The notes: generated by a model not told the origin, from the letters alone. A stretch of 11,382 nt of DNA from Candidatus Altarchaeales archaeon (GCA_003663175.1 QMZM01000031.1:1-11382); one strand, 5' to 3'; positions 1-6,699 are shown, numbered from the stretch's first letter. Program-made: numbers and translations.

Positions 1-628
1 GGATATATTTATATTATCAGCATTTTTAATATTTCTAGTAGTAGTGTCTGGCTGTATTTCTCGGAATGAACCCGAATATAAAGTTAAAGATAATTTGGAG
101 GTGAGGAATTTGAAGGCGGTGATTATATTGATACCAGAAAACTTTAGGGATGAGGAATTCAGAATTCCGAGGGAAAAATTGGAGAGGGCGGGCGTCTCTG
201 TGACGATTGCTGGTTTGAAGATGGATGAAGCAAGGGGTATGCTGGGAATGACCGTGATGCCGGACACAACAATTGACAACATCTCAGTTGATGATTATGA
301 TGCAATTATTCTTCCGGGGGGTAGTGGCTCTCCAGAGTATCTATGGAACAATGAAGATGTCCACAAGATATTGAGAGAAGCAAATGAAAAGAACAAGGTT
401 ATTGGAGCGATTTGCCTCTCTGGTGCTGTATTGGCAAATTCCGGGATTCTCAAGGGAAAAGAAGCCACCGTCTTTCCAACCGAGGAGGCGATAAAGGCAC
501 TTGAGGATGGAGGCGCAATCTATAAGAAGGAATCGGTCGTTGTTGATGGGAATATTGTAACGGCAGACGGTCCACAATCTGCAGATAGATTTGCAGATGA
601 AATTCTGAGATTATTGGAAAGTAAATGA
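1..628 (+). CDS. DJ-1/PfpI family protein, putative lipoprotein (5' partial)
   Basis: The reading frame is open from the left edge (first full codon at base 2), so the true start may lie outside the window. The first residues visible are a hydrophobic stretch ending in a lipobox, VSGC, with the Cys codon at 53-55; this predicts a lipid-anchored protein outside the membrane. The rest is a complete DJ-1/PfpI domain of about 172 residues. It has the acidic FRDEEF motif near the start, the LPGG loop (269-280 aa scale not needed; codons near 311-322), and the nucleophile-elbow sequence GAICLSG with the candidate catalytic Cys at 413-415. The residue after that Cys is Leu, not the His of classic PfpI, so the third member of a triad is not obvious. 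The family includes deglycases, chaperones and claimed peptidases; the substrate is unknown. An internal TTG at 110 behind GGAGGTGAG could start a cytoplasmic form. The stop overlaps the next start by 4 nt (ATGA). Family assignment is firm; localisation is inferred. Confidence 0.88.
   Translation, partial: DIFILSAFLIFLVVVSGCISRNEPEYKVKDNLEVRNLKAVIILIPENFRDEEFRIPREKLERAGVSVTIAGLKMDEARGMLGMTVMPDTTIDNISVDDYDAIILPGGSGSPEYLWNNEDVHKILREANEKNKVIGAICLSGAVLANSGILKGKEATVFPTEEAIKALEDGGAIYKKESVVVDGNIVTADGPQSADRFADEILRLLESK
97..105 (+). promoter_or_regulatory. Strong Shine-Dalgarno before an internal TTG start of the PfpI gene
   Basis: GGAGGTGAG is close to a perfect archaeal Shine-Dalgarno sequence and ends 4 nt before an in-frame TTG at 110-112. 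Starting there gives a protein beginning MKAVIILIPENF, which is where ordinary cytosolic PfpI proteins begin. The site may therefore mark the real start, or a second start within a longer lipoprotein gene. It also encodes residues in the longer frame, so chance is possible. Confidence 0.5.
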
Positions 629-1287
629 GCATAGACTTAATTGAAATCTACAACAGACTCCTGAATAGATTTGGAAAACAGAACTGGTGGCCTGCCGAAA
701 CAGAATTCGAGATTATTATAGGGGCCATACTAACCCAGGCATCAAACTGGAGAAATGTTGAGAGGGCAATAATCAATCTAAGGGAAAATGATCTCCTTTC
801 CCCCAAGGCAATTCTTGGTGTGGATGAAAATAAACTCAAGGAATTAATAAGACCTGCGGGCTACTATAATGAAAAGGCAAAAAAGATAAAGGCATTTGTA
901 AGATTTCTACACGAGAATTATGATGGAAACCTAGATAAATTTTTGGGGCTTGATGCTGAGAAACTTAGGGAGGAGTTGTTATCTATCTATGGAATTGGTC
1001 CGGAGACGGCAGATTCGATAATATTATATGCTTCAAATAAACCAAGTTTCGTCATTGATGCATACACAAAGAGGATAATGAGTAGATTGGGTCTTGCAAA
1101 CGAAGATACCTCCTATCACGACCTGAAGAAATTCTTTGAATTGAGACTCCCCAAGGATTTAGAAATTTATAAGGAATTTCACGCACTTCTTGTAGAATTG
1201 GGAAAAACGCATTGTAAGGTAAGACCGAAATGTGATGAATGTCCATTAAATGATATCTGTGAAAGCCAAAATGAGAGAGATATTTGA
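625..1287 (+). CDS. Endonuclease III-related HhH-GPD DNA glycosylase with Fe-S cluster motif
   Basis: This 220-residue protein removes damaged bases from DNA in base excision repair, judging by its family. It has the endonuclease III fold signatures: ILTQAS near residue 35, the helix-hairpin-helix GIGPETAD at 123-130, and the catalytic aspartate D145 in FVIDAYTKR. Four C-terminal cysteines (C197, C203, C206, C212; spacing x5, x2, x5) should bind a 4Fe-4S cluster. At the position of the Nth catalytic lysine, in the GxGxxTA motif, there is Glu (E127). This is the pattern of the MagIII/'endonuclease III domain' branch, so a monofunctional glycosylase is likely and AP-lyase activity of the Nth kind is unlikely. 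The lesion specificity cannot be read from sequence. ATG at 625 overlaps the PfpI stop (ATGA), with GGAAAG just upstream, so translation is probably coupled. The 3' end overlaps the start of the UPF0248 gene. Confidence 0.9.
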   Translation: MSIDLIEIYNRLLNRFGKQNWWPAETEFEIIIGAILTQASNWRNVERAIINLRENDLLSPKAILGVDENKLKELIRPAGYYNEKAKKIKAFVRFLHENYDGNLDKFLGLDAEKLREELLSIYGIGPETADSIILYASNKPSFVIDAYTKRIMSRLGLANEDTSYHDLKKFFELRLPKDLEIYKEFHALLVELGKTHCKVRPKCDECPLNDICESQNERDI

Positions 1288-1525
1288 TAAGGAAATCATG
1301 GAGAGGGATGCGCTAAACAGAATAAAATGGGATCCGAATCTTAATCCGGAGGAATTTTACATCTGTTATCGAGATGGAGATGAAATAAAGGAGGTAAATT
1401 TTAGCGAGATAGGGATTGAGGGCGACTTCATTAGAATTGGCTCGAAACAAATACCAATGCACCGAATAAGACTAATTAAATGGAAAAATGAGGTGGTCTG
1501 GAACAGAAGAAGGCATCCACTGTAA
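1271..1525 (+). CDS. UPF0248/DUF504 (MJ1316-type) RNA-end recognition domain protein
   Basis: A small protein of about 84 residues matching the UPF0248 family. It has LNRIKWDP near the start, a central beta-rich part, and the characteristic end IPMHRIRLIKWKNEVVWNRRR. The family (formerly DUF504) has been proposed from comparative genomics to recognise cyclic-phosphate RNA ends in RNA repair; direct biochemistry is scarce as far as I know. Three in-frame ATGs are possible: 1250, 1271 and 1298. I chose 1271, which has a weak GTGA at a workable distance. The start at 1298 would begin MERDALNRIKWD, 10 nt after the upstream stop with AAGGA before it, and fits the family's usual short N-terminus equally well. 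The gene is third in the plus-strand cluster with PfpI and the glycosylase. It ends 9 bp from the convergent dnaJ stop. Confidence 0.8.
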   Translation: MREIFDKEIMERDALNRIKWDPNLNPEEFYICYRDGDEIKEVNFSEIGIEGDFIRIGSKQIPMHRIRLIKWKNEVVWNRRRHPL

Positions 1526-1534
1526 ATCCATTCA

Positions 1535-2671
1535 TCAAAATTTATCCCTAATTCTGTCGAATATGCTCCCCCTATTTTCCTTTTCCCTCTCTATCCTCGC
1601 AAGTTCCTCAAATAGCTCCCTTTCCCTCCTTGTTAATCTCTTTGGTGTAACGACCTTCACTCTTACATATTCATCACCCCTGCCTCTACGTCCTAATCTT
1701 GGCATTCCCTCCCCCTTTAGTCTGAATACCGTTCCAGAGTCTGTTCCAGCAGGAATTCTTATTCTTGCCTTTGACATGAGTGTCGGCACCTCGATCTCGG
1801 TGCCGAGAGCTGCCTGGGAGAATGTGATTGGAATCTCGGTAAATATGTCATCACCTCTTCTCTCAAATACCTCATGCGGTTTTACATGAACAACGACGTA
1901 TAAATCCCCAGGGGGGCCGCCCCTAATACCGGATTCTCCCTCTCCCCTTATCCTGAGAGTATGGCCATCATCAACCCCCGCTGGAACTCTAACTCTAATT
2001 CTCCTGGTCCTTTTTATACTGCCGGACCCATTACATCTGGGACATAATGCAGTTATTATCTTTCCAGAACCTCCGCATCTACTACATGTTGTTACACTAA
2101 CAAAATGTCCAAATATCGTTTTCTTTTCACTCCTTTTTTGCCCAGTTCCATTACAGTCTGGACATGTCCTCACATCATTACTTGATCTCGCACCACTACC
2201 ATTACATAAGTCACAGGTTTCTGTTCTAAATACGGAAATTTCTTTCTCTACACCGGTTGCCGCATCCTCAAGTGAAATCTCAACATCGCATCTCAAATCA
2301 TCACCTCTCCTGGGTCCGGGTCTTCTTCCACGAGAACCAAAAAATATCTCGAAGATATCCCTGCCAAAAAAATCCCTCTCAAACAAATCTGCAATATCAT
2401 GGAAATGTGTAAAATCTGACCAATCAAACCCCTCTTTACCGAAGAATTCCCTGGTCGATGAATGTCCAAATCTGTCATAATTTGCCCTCTTTTCTGGGTC
2501 GATTAGAACTTCATATGCCTCGGAGATCTCCTTAAATTTCTCCTCCGCATCGGGGTCCTTACAAACATCTGGATGATACTTCTTTGCCAATCTTCTATAT
2601 GCTCTCTTTATCTCCTCTGGAGTTGCATCTCTATCTACACCTAGAATCTCGTAATAGTCGCGTTTTGCCAT
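1535..2671 (-). CDS. dnaJ: Chaperone protein DnaJ (Hsp40, type I)
   Basis: A 378-residue co-chaperone that stimulates the DnaK ATPase and delivers unfolded substrates in the cytoplasm. The J domain covers about residues 4-68 with the essential HPD at 33-35. A linker follows (about 69-122), then the zinc-binding domain with four CxxCxGxG repeats (C153, C170, C196, C210), then the two C-terminal substrate-binding domains, including the GDLYVVV and ALGTEIEVPT motifs. The linker is poor in glycine and rich in Phe, Asp and Arg, unlike the Gly/Phe-rich region of typical DnaJ. Neither dnaK nor grpE is next to it: the upstream neighbour is a divergent XPD helicase gene. Archaea are thought to have acquired this system from bacteria. 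The start ATG is followed by the standard MAKRDYYEILGV. The promoter lies in 2672-2760 and includes palindromes described separately. Confidence 0.97.
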   Translation of the reverse strand: MAKRDYYEILGVDRDATPEEIKRAYRRLAKKYHPDVCKDPDAEEKFKEISEAYEVLIDPEKRANYDRFGHSSTREFFGKEGFDWSDFTHFHDIADLFERDFFGRDIFEIFFGSRGRRPGPRRGDDLRCDVEISLEDAATGVEKEISVFRTETCDLCNGSGARSSNDVRTCPDCNGTGQKRSEKKTIFGHFVSVTTCSRCGGSGKIITALCPRCNGSGSIKRTRRIRVRVPAGVDDGHTLRIRGEGESGIRGGPPGDLYVVVHVKPHEVFERRGDDIFTEIPITFSQAALGTEIEVPTLMSKARIRIPAGTDSGTVFRLKGEGMPRLGRRGRGDEYVRVKVVTPKRLTRRERELFEELARIEREKENRGSIFDRIRDKF

Positions 2672-2698
2672 TTTAGAATTTTAGAGAAAATGCACCCT

Positions 2699-2708
2699 AA
2701 TGCGCATT
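2699..2708. promoter_or_regulatory. Palindrome AATGCGCATT between the dnaJ start and its presumed TATA box
   Basis: AATGCGCATT is a perfect 10-bp palindrome 28-37 bp upstream of the dnaJ ATG. A copy of its half, AAAATGC (2687-2693), pairs with GCATTTT (2704-2710) across 10 bp. On the minus strand an AT-rich TAATATTT lies just upstream (about 2713-2722) and could be the TATA box. This would put the palindrome near the transcription start, the usual place for an archaeal repressor site. It does not match the Phr or HSR1 heat-shock sites as I remember them. The operator role is inference. Confidence 0.35.
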
Positions 2709-2735
2709 TTTTGAAAAATATTACCCAAAAGACAT

Positions 2736-2755
2736 TAAAATCATATATGATTTTA
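2736..2755. promoter_or_regulatory. Perfect 20-bp palindrome, candidate operator between dnaJ and XPD
   Basis: TAAAATCATATATGATTTTA reads the same on both strands over all 20 bases, with symmetry broken at the next base pair out. It sits in the 168-bp gap between two divergent genes, 65 bp from the dnaJ start and 85 bp from the XPD start. Length and perfect symmetry suggest the site of a dimeric DNA-binding regulator. AT-rich gaps make short palindromes common, but a 20-bp perfect one is much less expected. The regulator and the gene it controls are unknown. Confidence 0.45.
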
Positions 2756-2795
2756 TGGCTTTAAAATTACCATTAGACCTACCATAGGAAAATTA

Positions 2796-2810
2796 ATAAA
2801 TATTTAAATT
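2796..2810 (+). promoter_or_regulatory. Probable TATA-box region for the XPD gene
   Basis: The AT-only stretch ATAAATATTTAAATT lies about 30-45 bp before the XPD ATG at 2840. An archaeal TATA box about 25 bp before the start site would give a short 5' leader here. The whole gap is AT-rich, so the exact box cannot be fixed from sequence. No clear Shine-Dalgarno precedes the ATG. Confidence 0.35.
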
Positions 2811-2820
2811 GAAATTTTAT

Positions 2821-2840
2821 TAGAAAATTATAGAAAATTA
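2821..2840 (+). repeat. Tandem 10-bp direct repeat at the XPD start codon
   Basis: TAGAAAATTA occurs twice in tandem, and the last A of the second copy is the first base of the ATG. It may be a chance AT-rich duplication or a slippage product. It occupies the place where a ribosome binding site would be, and neither copy contains one, so this mRNA may be leaderless or start-codon driven. Confidence 0.5.
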
Positions 2841-4705
2841 TGGGGAATATGGGTATTTTTCCATTCGAGAAGATAAGAAAGGGGCAGAAGGAATTTCTCG
2901 AGGATGTGGAATCCTCAATCAAAAATGGAAGACATCTTCTTGCACACGCACCCACGGGAATAGGCAAAACGGCAGCGGTCATATCTCCGGCATTGGAATT
3001 TGCACTGGAAAATTCGAAGACGGTTTTCTTTTTAACGCCGAAACATACCCAGCATATCATCGTTATTGACACATTAAGGAGAATAAGAAGGAAATTTGGG
3101 GTCGAATTTATAGCGGTAGATATAGTTGGAAAGCAATGGACATGCCCTCATAACATTAGAGACCTGGATAGTAGAGAGTTCAATGAGTTTTGTCGGGCGT
3201 TGAAGAGGGATGAGAGATGTGAATACTACAGAAATTCACACAAGAGAAATTCAAGAATATTGAGAGAAATCACGGAAAGGATTAAGGAGGATATAATGCA
3301 CTCTGAGGAGATAAAAAGGATATGCTCCAAGAATAAACTATGTCCATATGAGGTTTCTGTAAAAGTCGGAAGAAAGGCGACAATTATTGTATGTGATTAC
3401 TTCCATCTATTCTCCCCAAAGGTCAGGGATGCATTCTTCGTTAAATTGAACAAGGACCTTGAAAATTCTATTCTAATTATTGATGAGGCACATAATCTCC
3501 CAGACAGGGTGAGAAGATTACTGAGTTATACTCTCTCGGAAATTTCATTAGAGAGGGCAATCAGAGAGGCGAATCTTCTCGGTTACGAGCATCTATCCGA
3601 TGACTTCAGAGCAATTATAAAAATCCTGAAGAAATTTGGAAGGGGGATGAGAGATGGAGACGAGAGAAGAATTCGGAGGGATGAATTTATTACATCTCTT
3701 GTCAGAGATATAGAGATTGATTATTATGAATTCTGCGAGATAGTTAATGACCTTGGAGAAGAGGTTCTGTCGATACCAAACAGACATAGATCCTATGCAA
3801 AATCCATCTATAAATTCCTTAAGAATTGGGCTAAGGAGGATATTGGTTATGCGAGGATACTTGGCAGAAAGAGAAAATTCAGACTTGAACTCATCTGCCT
3901 AGACCCATCGATCTCGAGCAGGGATGTGTTTAATTTATGCTATGCGTCGGTATTGATGAGTGGCACCCTCGTTCCATTAAGAATGTATTCGAATCTATTA
4001 GATCTGGAGGAGGGTAGAGTAATTCTAAAGGAATACAAGTCTCCATTTCCAAGGGAAAACAGATTAAATCTAATTGTCTCCGGAGTAACAACGAGATTCA
4101 GCAAGAGGGATGAATTCATGTATAGGAAATATGCAACCATGATTTCAAAAATTCTGAGCAAGATCCCCGGGAATGTTGCGGTATTTTTCCCATCATATGA
4201 ATTCATGAATAGTGTGATGAATTTCATCTCTATTTCAAGGAAGGAAATCTTGGTTGAGAAAAAGAATATGAAAAAGGAAGACAGGGTTGAATTGTATAAA
4301 AGATTGGTTGCGATGGCAAATAAGAGGGGATGTGTCCTATTTGGGGTCCAAGCTGGCTCTCTCTCGGAGGGTATAGACTATGCAAACAATCTATTGAATG
4401 GCGTTATAGTTGTCGGACTACCCTTAGAGATCCCAAGCCTAGAGGTAAAGAGCCTTATCGAATACTATGACTTCAAATTTGAGAGGGGTTGGGATTATGG
4501 CTATATCTACCCGGCAATGAATCGAGCGTTACAGGCGGCGGGTAGATGTATAAGGTCGGAAACAGATAAGGGAGTAATTGTTTTAATGGATGAACGCTTC
4601 AGGTGGAAAAATTATAGGAAGTGCTTCCCGTTAGATTTTGAATTTATAGTCACTGAAGCCCCAGAGAGATACATAGAGAAATTCTTTGGGGATTCAACCA
4701 TGTAA
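2840..4705 (+). CDS. xpd: XPD/Rad3-family Fe-S DNA helicase
   Basis: A 621-residue superfamily 2 helicase. XPD unwinds DNA 5' to 3'; in eukaryotes it acts in TFIIH during nucleotide excision repair, while the archaeal role is less clear. Visible motifs are a Q-like motif (RKGQKEF, 13-19), Walker A (APTGIGKT, 37-44), DEAHN (215-219), MSGTL motif III (373-377), FFPSYEF (449-455), SEGIDY motif V (508-513) and QAAGRCIRS motif VI (565-573). Between Walker A and DEAH lie C102, C118, C127, C162 and C168; four of these should hold the 4Fe-4S cluster, most likely 102, 118, 127 and 168. Length is normal for archaeal XPD. A second ATG at 2849 is an equally plausible start. It diverges from dnaJ, and its last 12 bases overlap the end of the convergent homoserine dehydrogenase gene. 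Confidence 0.95.
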   Translation: MGNMGIFPFEKIRKGQKEFLEDVESSIKNGRHLLAHAPTGIGKTAAVISPALEFALENSKTVFFLTPKHTQHIIVIDTLRRIRRKFGVEFIAVDIVGKQWTCPHNIRDLDSREFNEFCRALKRDERCEYYRNSHKRNSRILREITERIKEDIMHSEEIKRICSKNKLCPYEVSVKVGRKATIIVCDYFHLFSPKVRDAFFVKLNKDLENSILIIDEAHNLPDRVRRLLSYTLSEISLERAIREANLLGYEHLSDDFRAIIKILKKFGRGMRDGDERRIRRDEFITSLVRDIEIDYYEFCEIVNDLGEEVLSIPNRHRSYAKSIYKFLKNWAKEDIGYARILGRKRKFRLELICLDPSISSRDVFNLCYASVLMSGTLVPLRMYSNLLDLEEGRVILKEYKSPFPRENRLNLIVSGVTTRFSKRDEFMYRKYATMISKILSKIPGNVAVFFPSYEFMNSVMNFISISRKEILVEKKNMKKEDRVELYKRLVAMANKRGCVLFGVQAGSLSEGIDYANNLLNGVIVVGLPLEIPSLEVKSLIEYYDFKFERGWDYGYIYPAMNRALQAAGRCIRSETDKGVIVLMDERFRWKNYRKCFPLDFEFIVTEAPERYIEKFFGDSTM

Positions 4706-5737
4706 ATTTTTGCAGTTGTAGTTGTGCAGCATAGATGCTTTATCCAATATCGCAATAATATCTGAAAATATCGAACTGCATGTCTCTATCTTTCCAGCAC
4801 CATGACCAATTATCGTTATTTTATTCGCTACATCTGTGTGAAGCATTATCGCATTCAAGACCCCGGATATATTCAATGGATGATTAATTGGAATTAATCT
4901 TGGCGACACCTCCAATTCATTTACATCTCCAATCAATTTTATCGTATAGCCGTGCTTTTTTGCAATTTCTAATGTGTCAACACCTATTTCTTGAATTCCG
5001 GTGATTTCAATTTCATTAATTGATATGTCCCTATTCATCAATGAATTCGCGAGTATTGTGATCTTCGCCCCGGTATCAATTCCATAGATATCATATTCTG
5101 GATTCTTCTCGGCAATTCCAAGTTCTATTGCGTCATTTAGTGCTACCTCTAAATCCACCAATTCCTCAAACATCCTTGTAAGGATGTAATTGCTCGTCCC
5201 ATTTAGAATTCCATATATGGAATTTATCCTATTGATTTGAAGACAATTTCTGTATAGATTTATTATTGGTATTGCCCCACCGACCGTGGCTTCGTATCTG
5301 AGTTGAACATTATTCTCATCTGCTATCCTACTTAATTCGGAAAACTTCAGTGCCAATGGTGCCTTATTGGATGTTACAACATGAATTCCCCTCTCAAGAG
5401 ATTCGGTTATGTGCCTTAATCCCGGTTCTCCGGTCTTCATATCCCCCGGGGTTAGTTCAAGGACTATGTCGATGTCAAGATTCCTTATCAGATATCTCGC
5501 CTTCCTTGATGTCCACTTGGGATGTTCCTCCAACCTTCCATTCTCCGCCAATTTAAGTATCTCACTCAAATTAATTCCGTTCTCGTCAATTATACTCCCA
5601 TTGATCTCTGCTATGCCAACCACCCTTATGTCTGCATCAAAATTTCTCCTTATAAATTCCCTCTTTCCAACTAATGTCTCTGCAACCCCCCTTCCAATCG
5701 TTCCGAATCCGATTATTAAGAGATTTACAATTTTCAA
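4694..5737 (-). CDS. hom: Homoserine dehydrogenase
   Basis: A 347-residue enzyme that reduces aspartate semialdehyde to homoserine with NAD(P)H, on the route to threonine, methionine and isoleucine. The N-terminal Rossmann motif is GFGTIGRG at 10-17. The substrate domain has NKAP (124-127), TVGGAIPI (151-158), GILNGTSNYIL (176-186) and the E-x2-P-x2-D..G-x-D block (210-221) with the conserved lysine K225 in DTGAKITIL. It is the short form, with no fused C-terminal ACT domain. The ACT function is supplied by a separate gene immediately upstream. The start is TTG at 5735-5737, 3 nt after the upstream stop, and no other good start precedes the Rossmann motif. It is last in a three-gene operon and overlaps the end of XPD. 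Confidence 0.95.
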   Translation of the reverse strand: MKIVNLLIIGFGTIGRGVAETLVGKREFIRRNFDADIRVVGIAEINGSIIDENGINLSEILKLAENGRLEEHPKWTSRKARYLIRNLDIDIVLELTPGDMKTGEPGLRHITESLERGIHVVTSNKAPLALKFSELSRIADENNVQLRYEATVGGAIPIINLYRNCLQINRINSIYGILNGTSNYILTRMFEELVDLEVALNDAIELGIAEKNPEYDIYGIDTGAKITILANSLMNRDISINEIEITGIQEIGVDTLEIAKKHGYTIKLIGDVNELEVSPRLIPINHPLNISGVLNAIMLHTDVANKITIIGHGAGKIETCSSIFSDIIAILDKASMLHNYNCKNLHG

Positions 5738-5740
5738 TTT

Positions 5741-6232
5741 CTATTCCAATGACCTCACAAGAAGAAAGTCCTTTTCATCGCATATTCTCTTAACTAAGAA
5801 GATCAATTTATCAATATTTTTTGAGTCAACATCAACATTCATCATCACCGATGATTTTTGCTCTGGAGATGGCATTATCACATCCAAATCCGAGACAAGA
5901 CCTATCTCGTTAATCCTATCTATTGTGTCTCTTATATCTTTATCGATAACATGTCCGACGAGAATAAATGTCAATGTCTTCTTTGTATAGTATCTCTTTC
6001 CATCAACCCTTATCTCAGAAACCCTGATTCGCTGTTCCCTTAATGAATTCCTGATCAAATCTAATGAATATTTATCCATTATATTGAATGAAATCTGCAC
6101 AGAAACGAGTTCTTTCTTATTCCTTGAATGGAGAACGCTGATTATGTTCCCGCCGTGCTTAGAGATCGGCTCCAATGCCCTTATCAAACTTCCAGGCACA
6201 TCCTTAAGTTCGAGGATTATATCTACCTTCAT
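5741..6232 (-). CDS. Tandem ACT-domain protein, probable amino-acid-sensing regulator of homoserine dehydrogenase
   Basis: A 163-residue protein with no catalytic motif. Residues 1-75 form a clear ACT domain (DVPGSLIRALEPISKHGGNI, the loop and first helix where ACT proteins bind amino acids). Residues 86-163 follow the same beta-alpha-beta-beta-alpha-beta order and look like a second, more diverged ACT domain. Comparable stand-alone ACT proteins sit beside hom in methanogens, and fused ACT domains give feedback control in many aspartate-pathway enzymes. I infer that it binds threonine or a related amino acid and regulates the downstream homoserine dehydrogenase. ATG overlaps the stop of the dCMP deaminase gene (ATGA), and hom starts 3 nt after its stop, so all three are probably co-translated. 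Confidence 0.85.
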   Translation of the reverse strand: MKVDIILELKDVPGSLIRALEPISKHGGNIISVLHSRNKKELVSVQISFNIMDKYSLDLIRNSLREQRIRVSEIRVDGKRYYTKKTLTFILVGHVIDKDIRDTIDRINEIGLVSDLDVIMPSPEQKSSVMMNVDVDSKNIDKLIFLVKRICDEKDFLLVRSLE

Positions 6233-6699
6233 TCTAAGTCTAATTCCCCCTCTTCCTCATCAAGATTTATATGCGACACTATAATGCCCGCTTCCTTTAA
6301 AATCTTTAAACCCTCTTTATCCGTATACTCTCCCGAGGTGACAACCCTCTTGATTCCCGCATTGACTATCAATCTCGCACATATCTTACATGGAAATGCG
6401 TTCACATACAGTGTGCATCCCTTGCTCAACCTGCCTGCCTGAATTAATGCATTCTGCTCCGCATGAACCGCTGGACAGATCTCGTGCCCCGTTCCGGAGG
6501 GTATGTCATTCTTATCCTTTATACAACCAATTTCATCACAGTGTGGTGCCCCCCTAACGACACCATTATAGCCCGTTGCAACTATCTCATGGTCCTCGTT
6601 CACAATTACCGCTCCAATTTTATGTCTAATACATGTGGACCTCTCGGCAACATCCCTCGCTATCTTCGAAAAATAATAATCCCATGATGGTCTTGACAT
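6229..6699 (-). CDS. Deoxycytidylate (dCMP) deaminase family protein
   Basis: A zinc-dependent deaminase of about 156 residues, expected to convert dCMP to dUMP for dTTP synthesis. Counting from the chosen start, SRPSWDYYFSKIA at 2-14 is the typical family opening. The catalytic zinc motif is HAE (79-81) with PCKIC (103-107), and E81 is the proton shuttle. Additional C54, C59, H72 and C75 match the second, structural zinc site of ComEB/T4-type dCMP deaminases. An in-frame ATG at 6726 would add nine AT-rich residues; I prefer 6699 because it matches the family start. The first gene of an operon with the ACT and homoserine dehydrogenase genes, it diverges from aIF5A. A related cytidine-type deaminase function cannot be fully excluded. 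Confidence 0.92.
   Translation of the reverse strand: MSRPSWDYYFSKIARDVAERSTCIRHKIGAVIVNEDHEIVATGYNGVVRGAPHCDEIGCIKDKNDIPSGTGHEICPAVHAEQNALIQAGRLSKGCTLYVNAFPCKICARLIVNAGIKRVVTSGEYTDKEGLKILKEAGIIVSHINLDEEEGELDLE

Noticed and set aside
1488..1889. 133-codon plus-strand open frame antisense to the dnaJ 3' end
   Set aside because: Its sequence is a low-complexity Ser/Leu/Pro shadow of the minus-strand DnaJ gene, which has full family motifs.
2672..2839. Hidden small gene or tRNA in the dnaJ/XPD gap
   Set aside because: No open frame with protein-like sequence and no tRNA cloverleaf; the gap is explained by two promoters and palindromes.
5409..5990. 193-codon plus-strand open frame across the hom/ACT junction
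   Set aside because: It is antisense to two well-supported genes, matches no family I recognise and has Ser/Leu/Ile-rich shadow composition.
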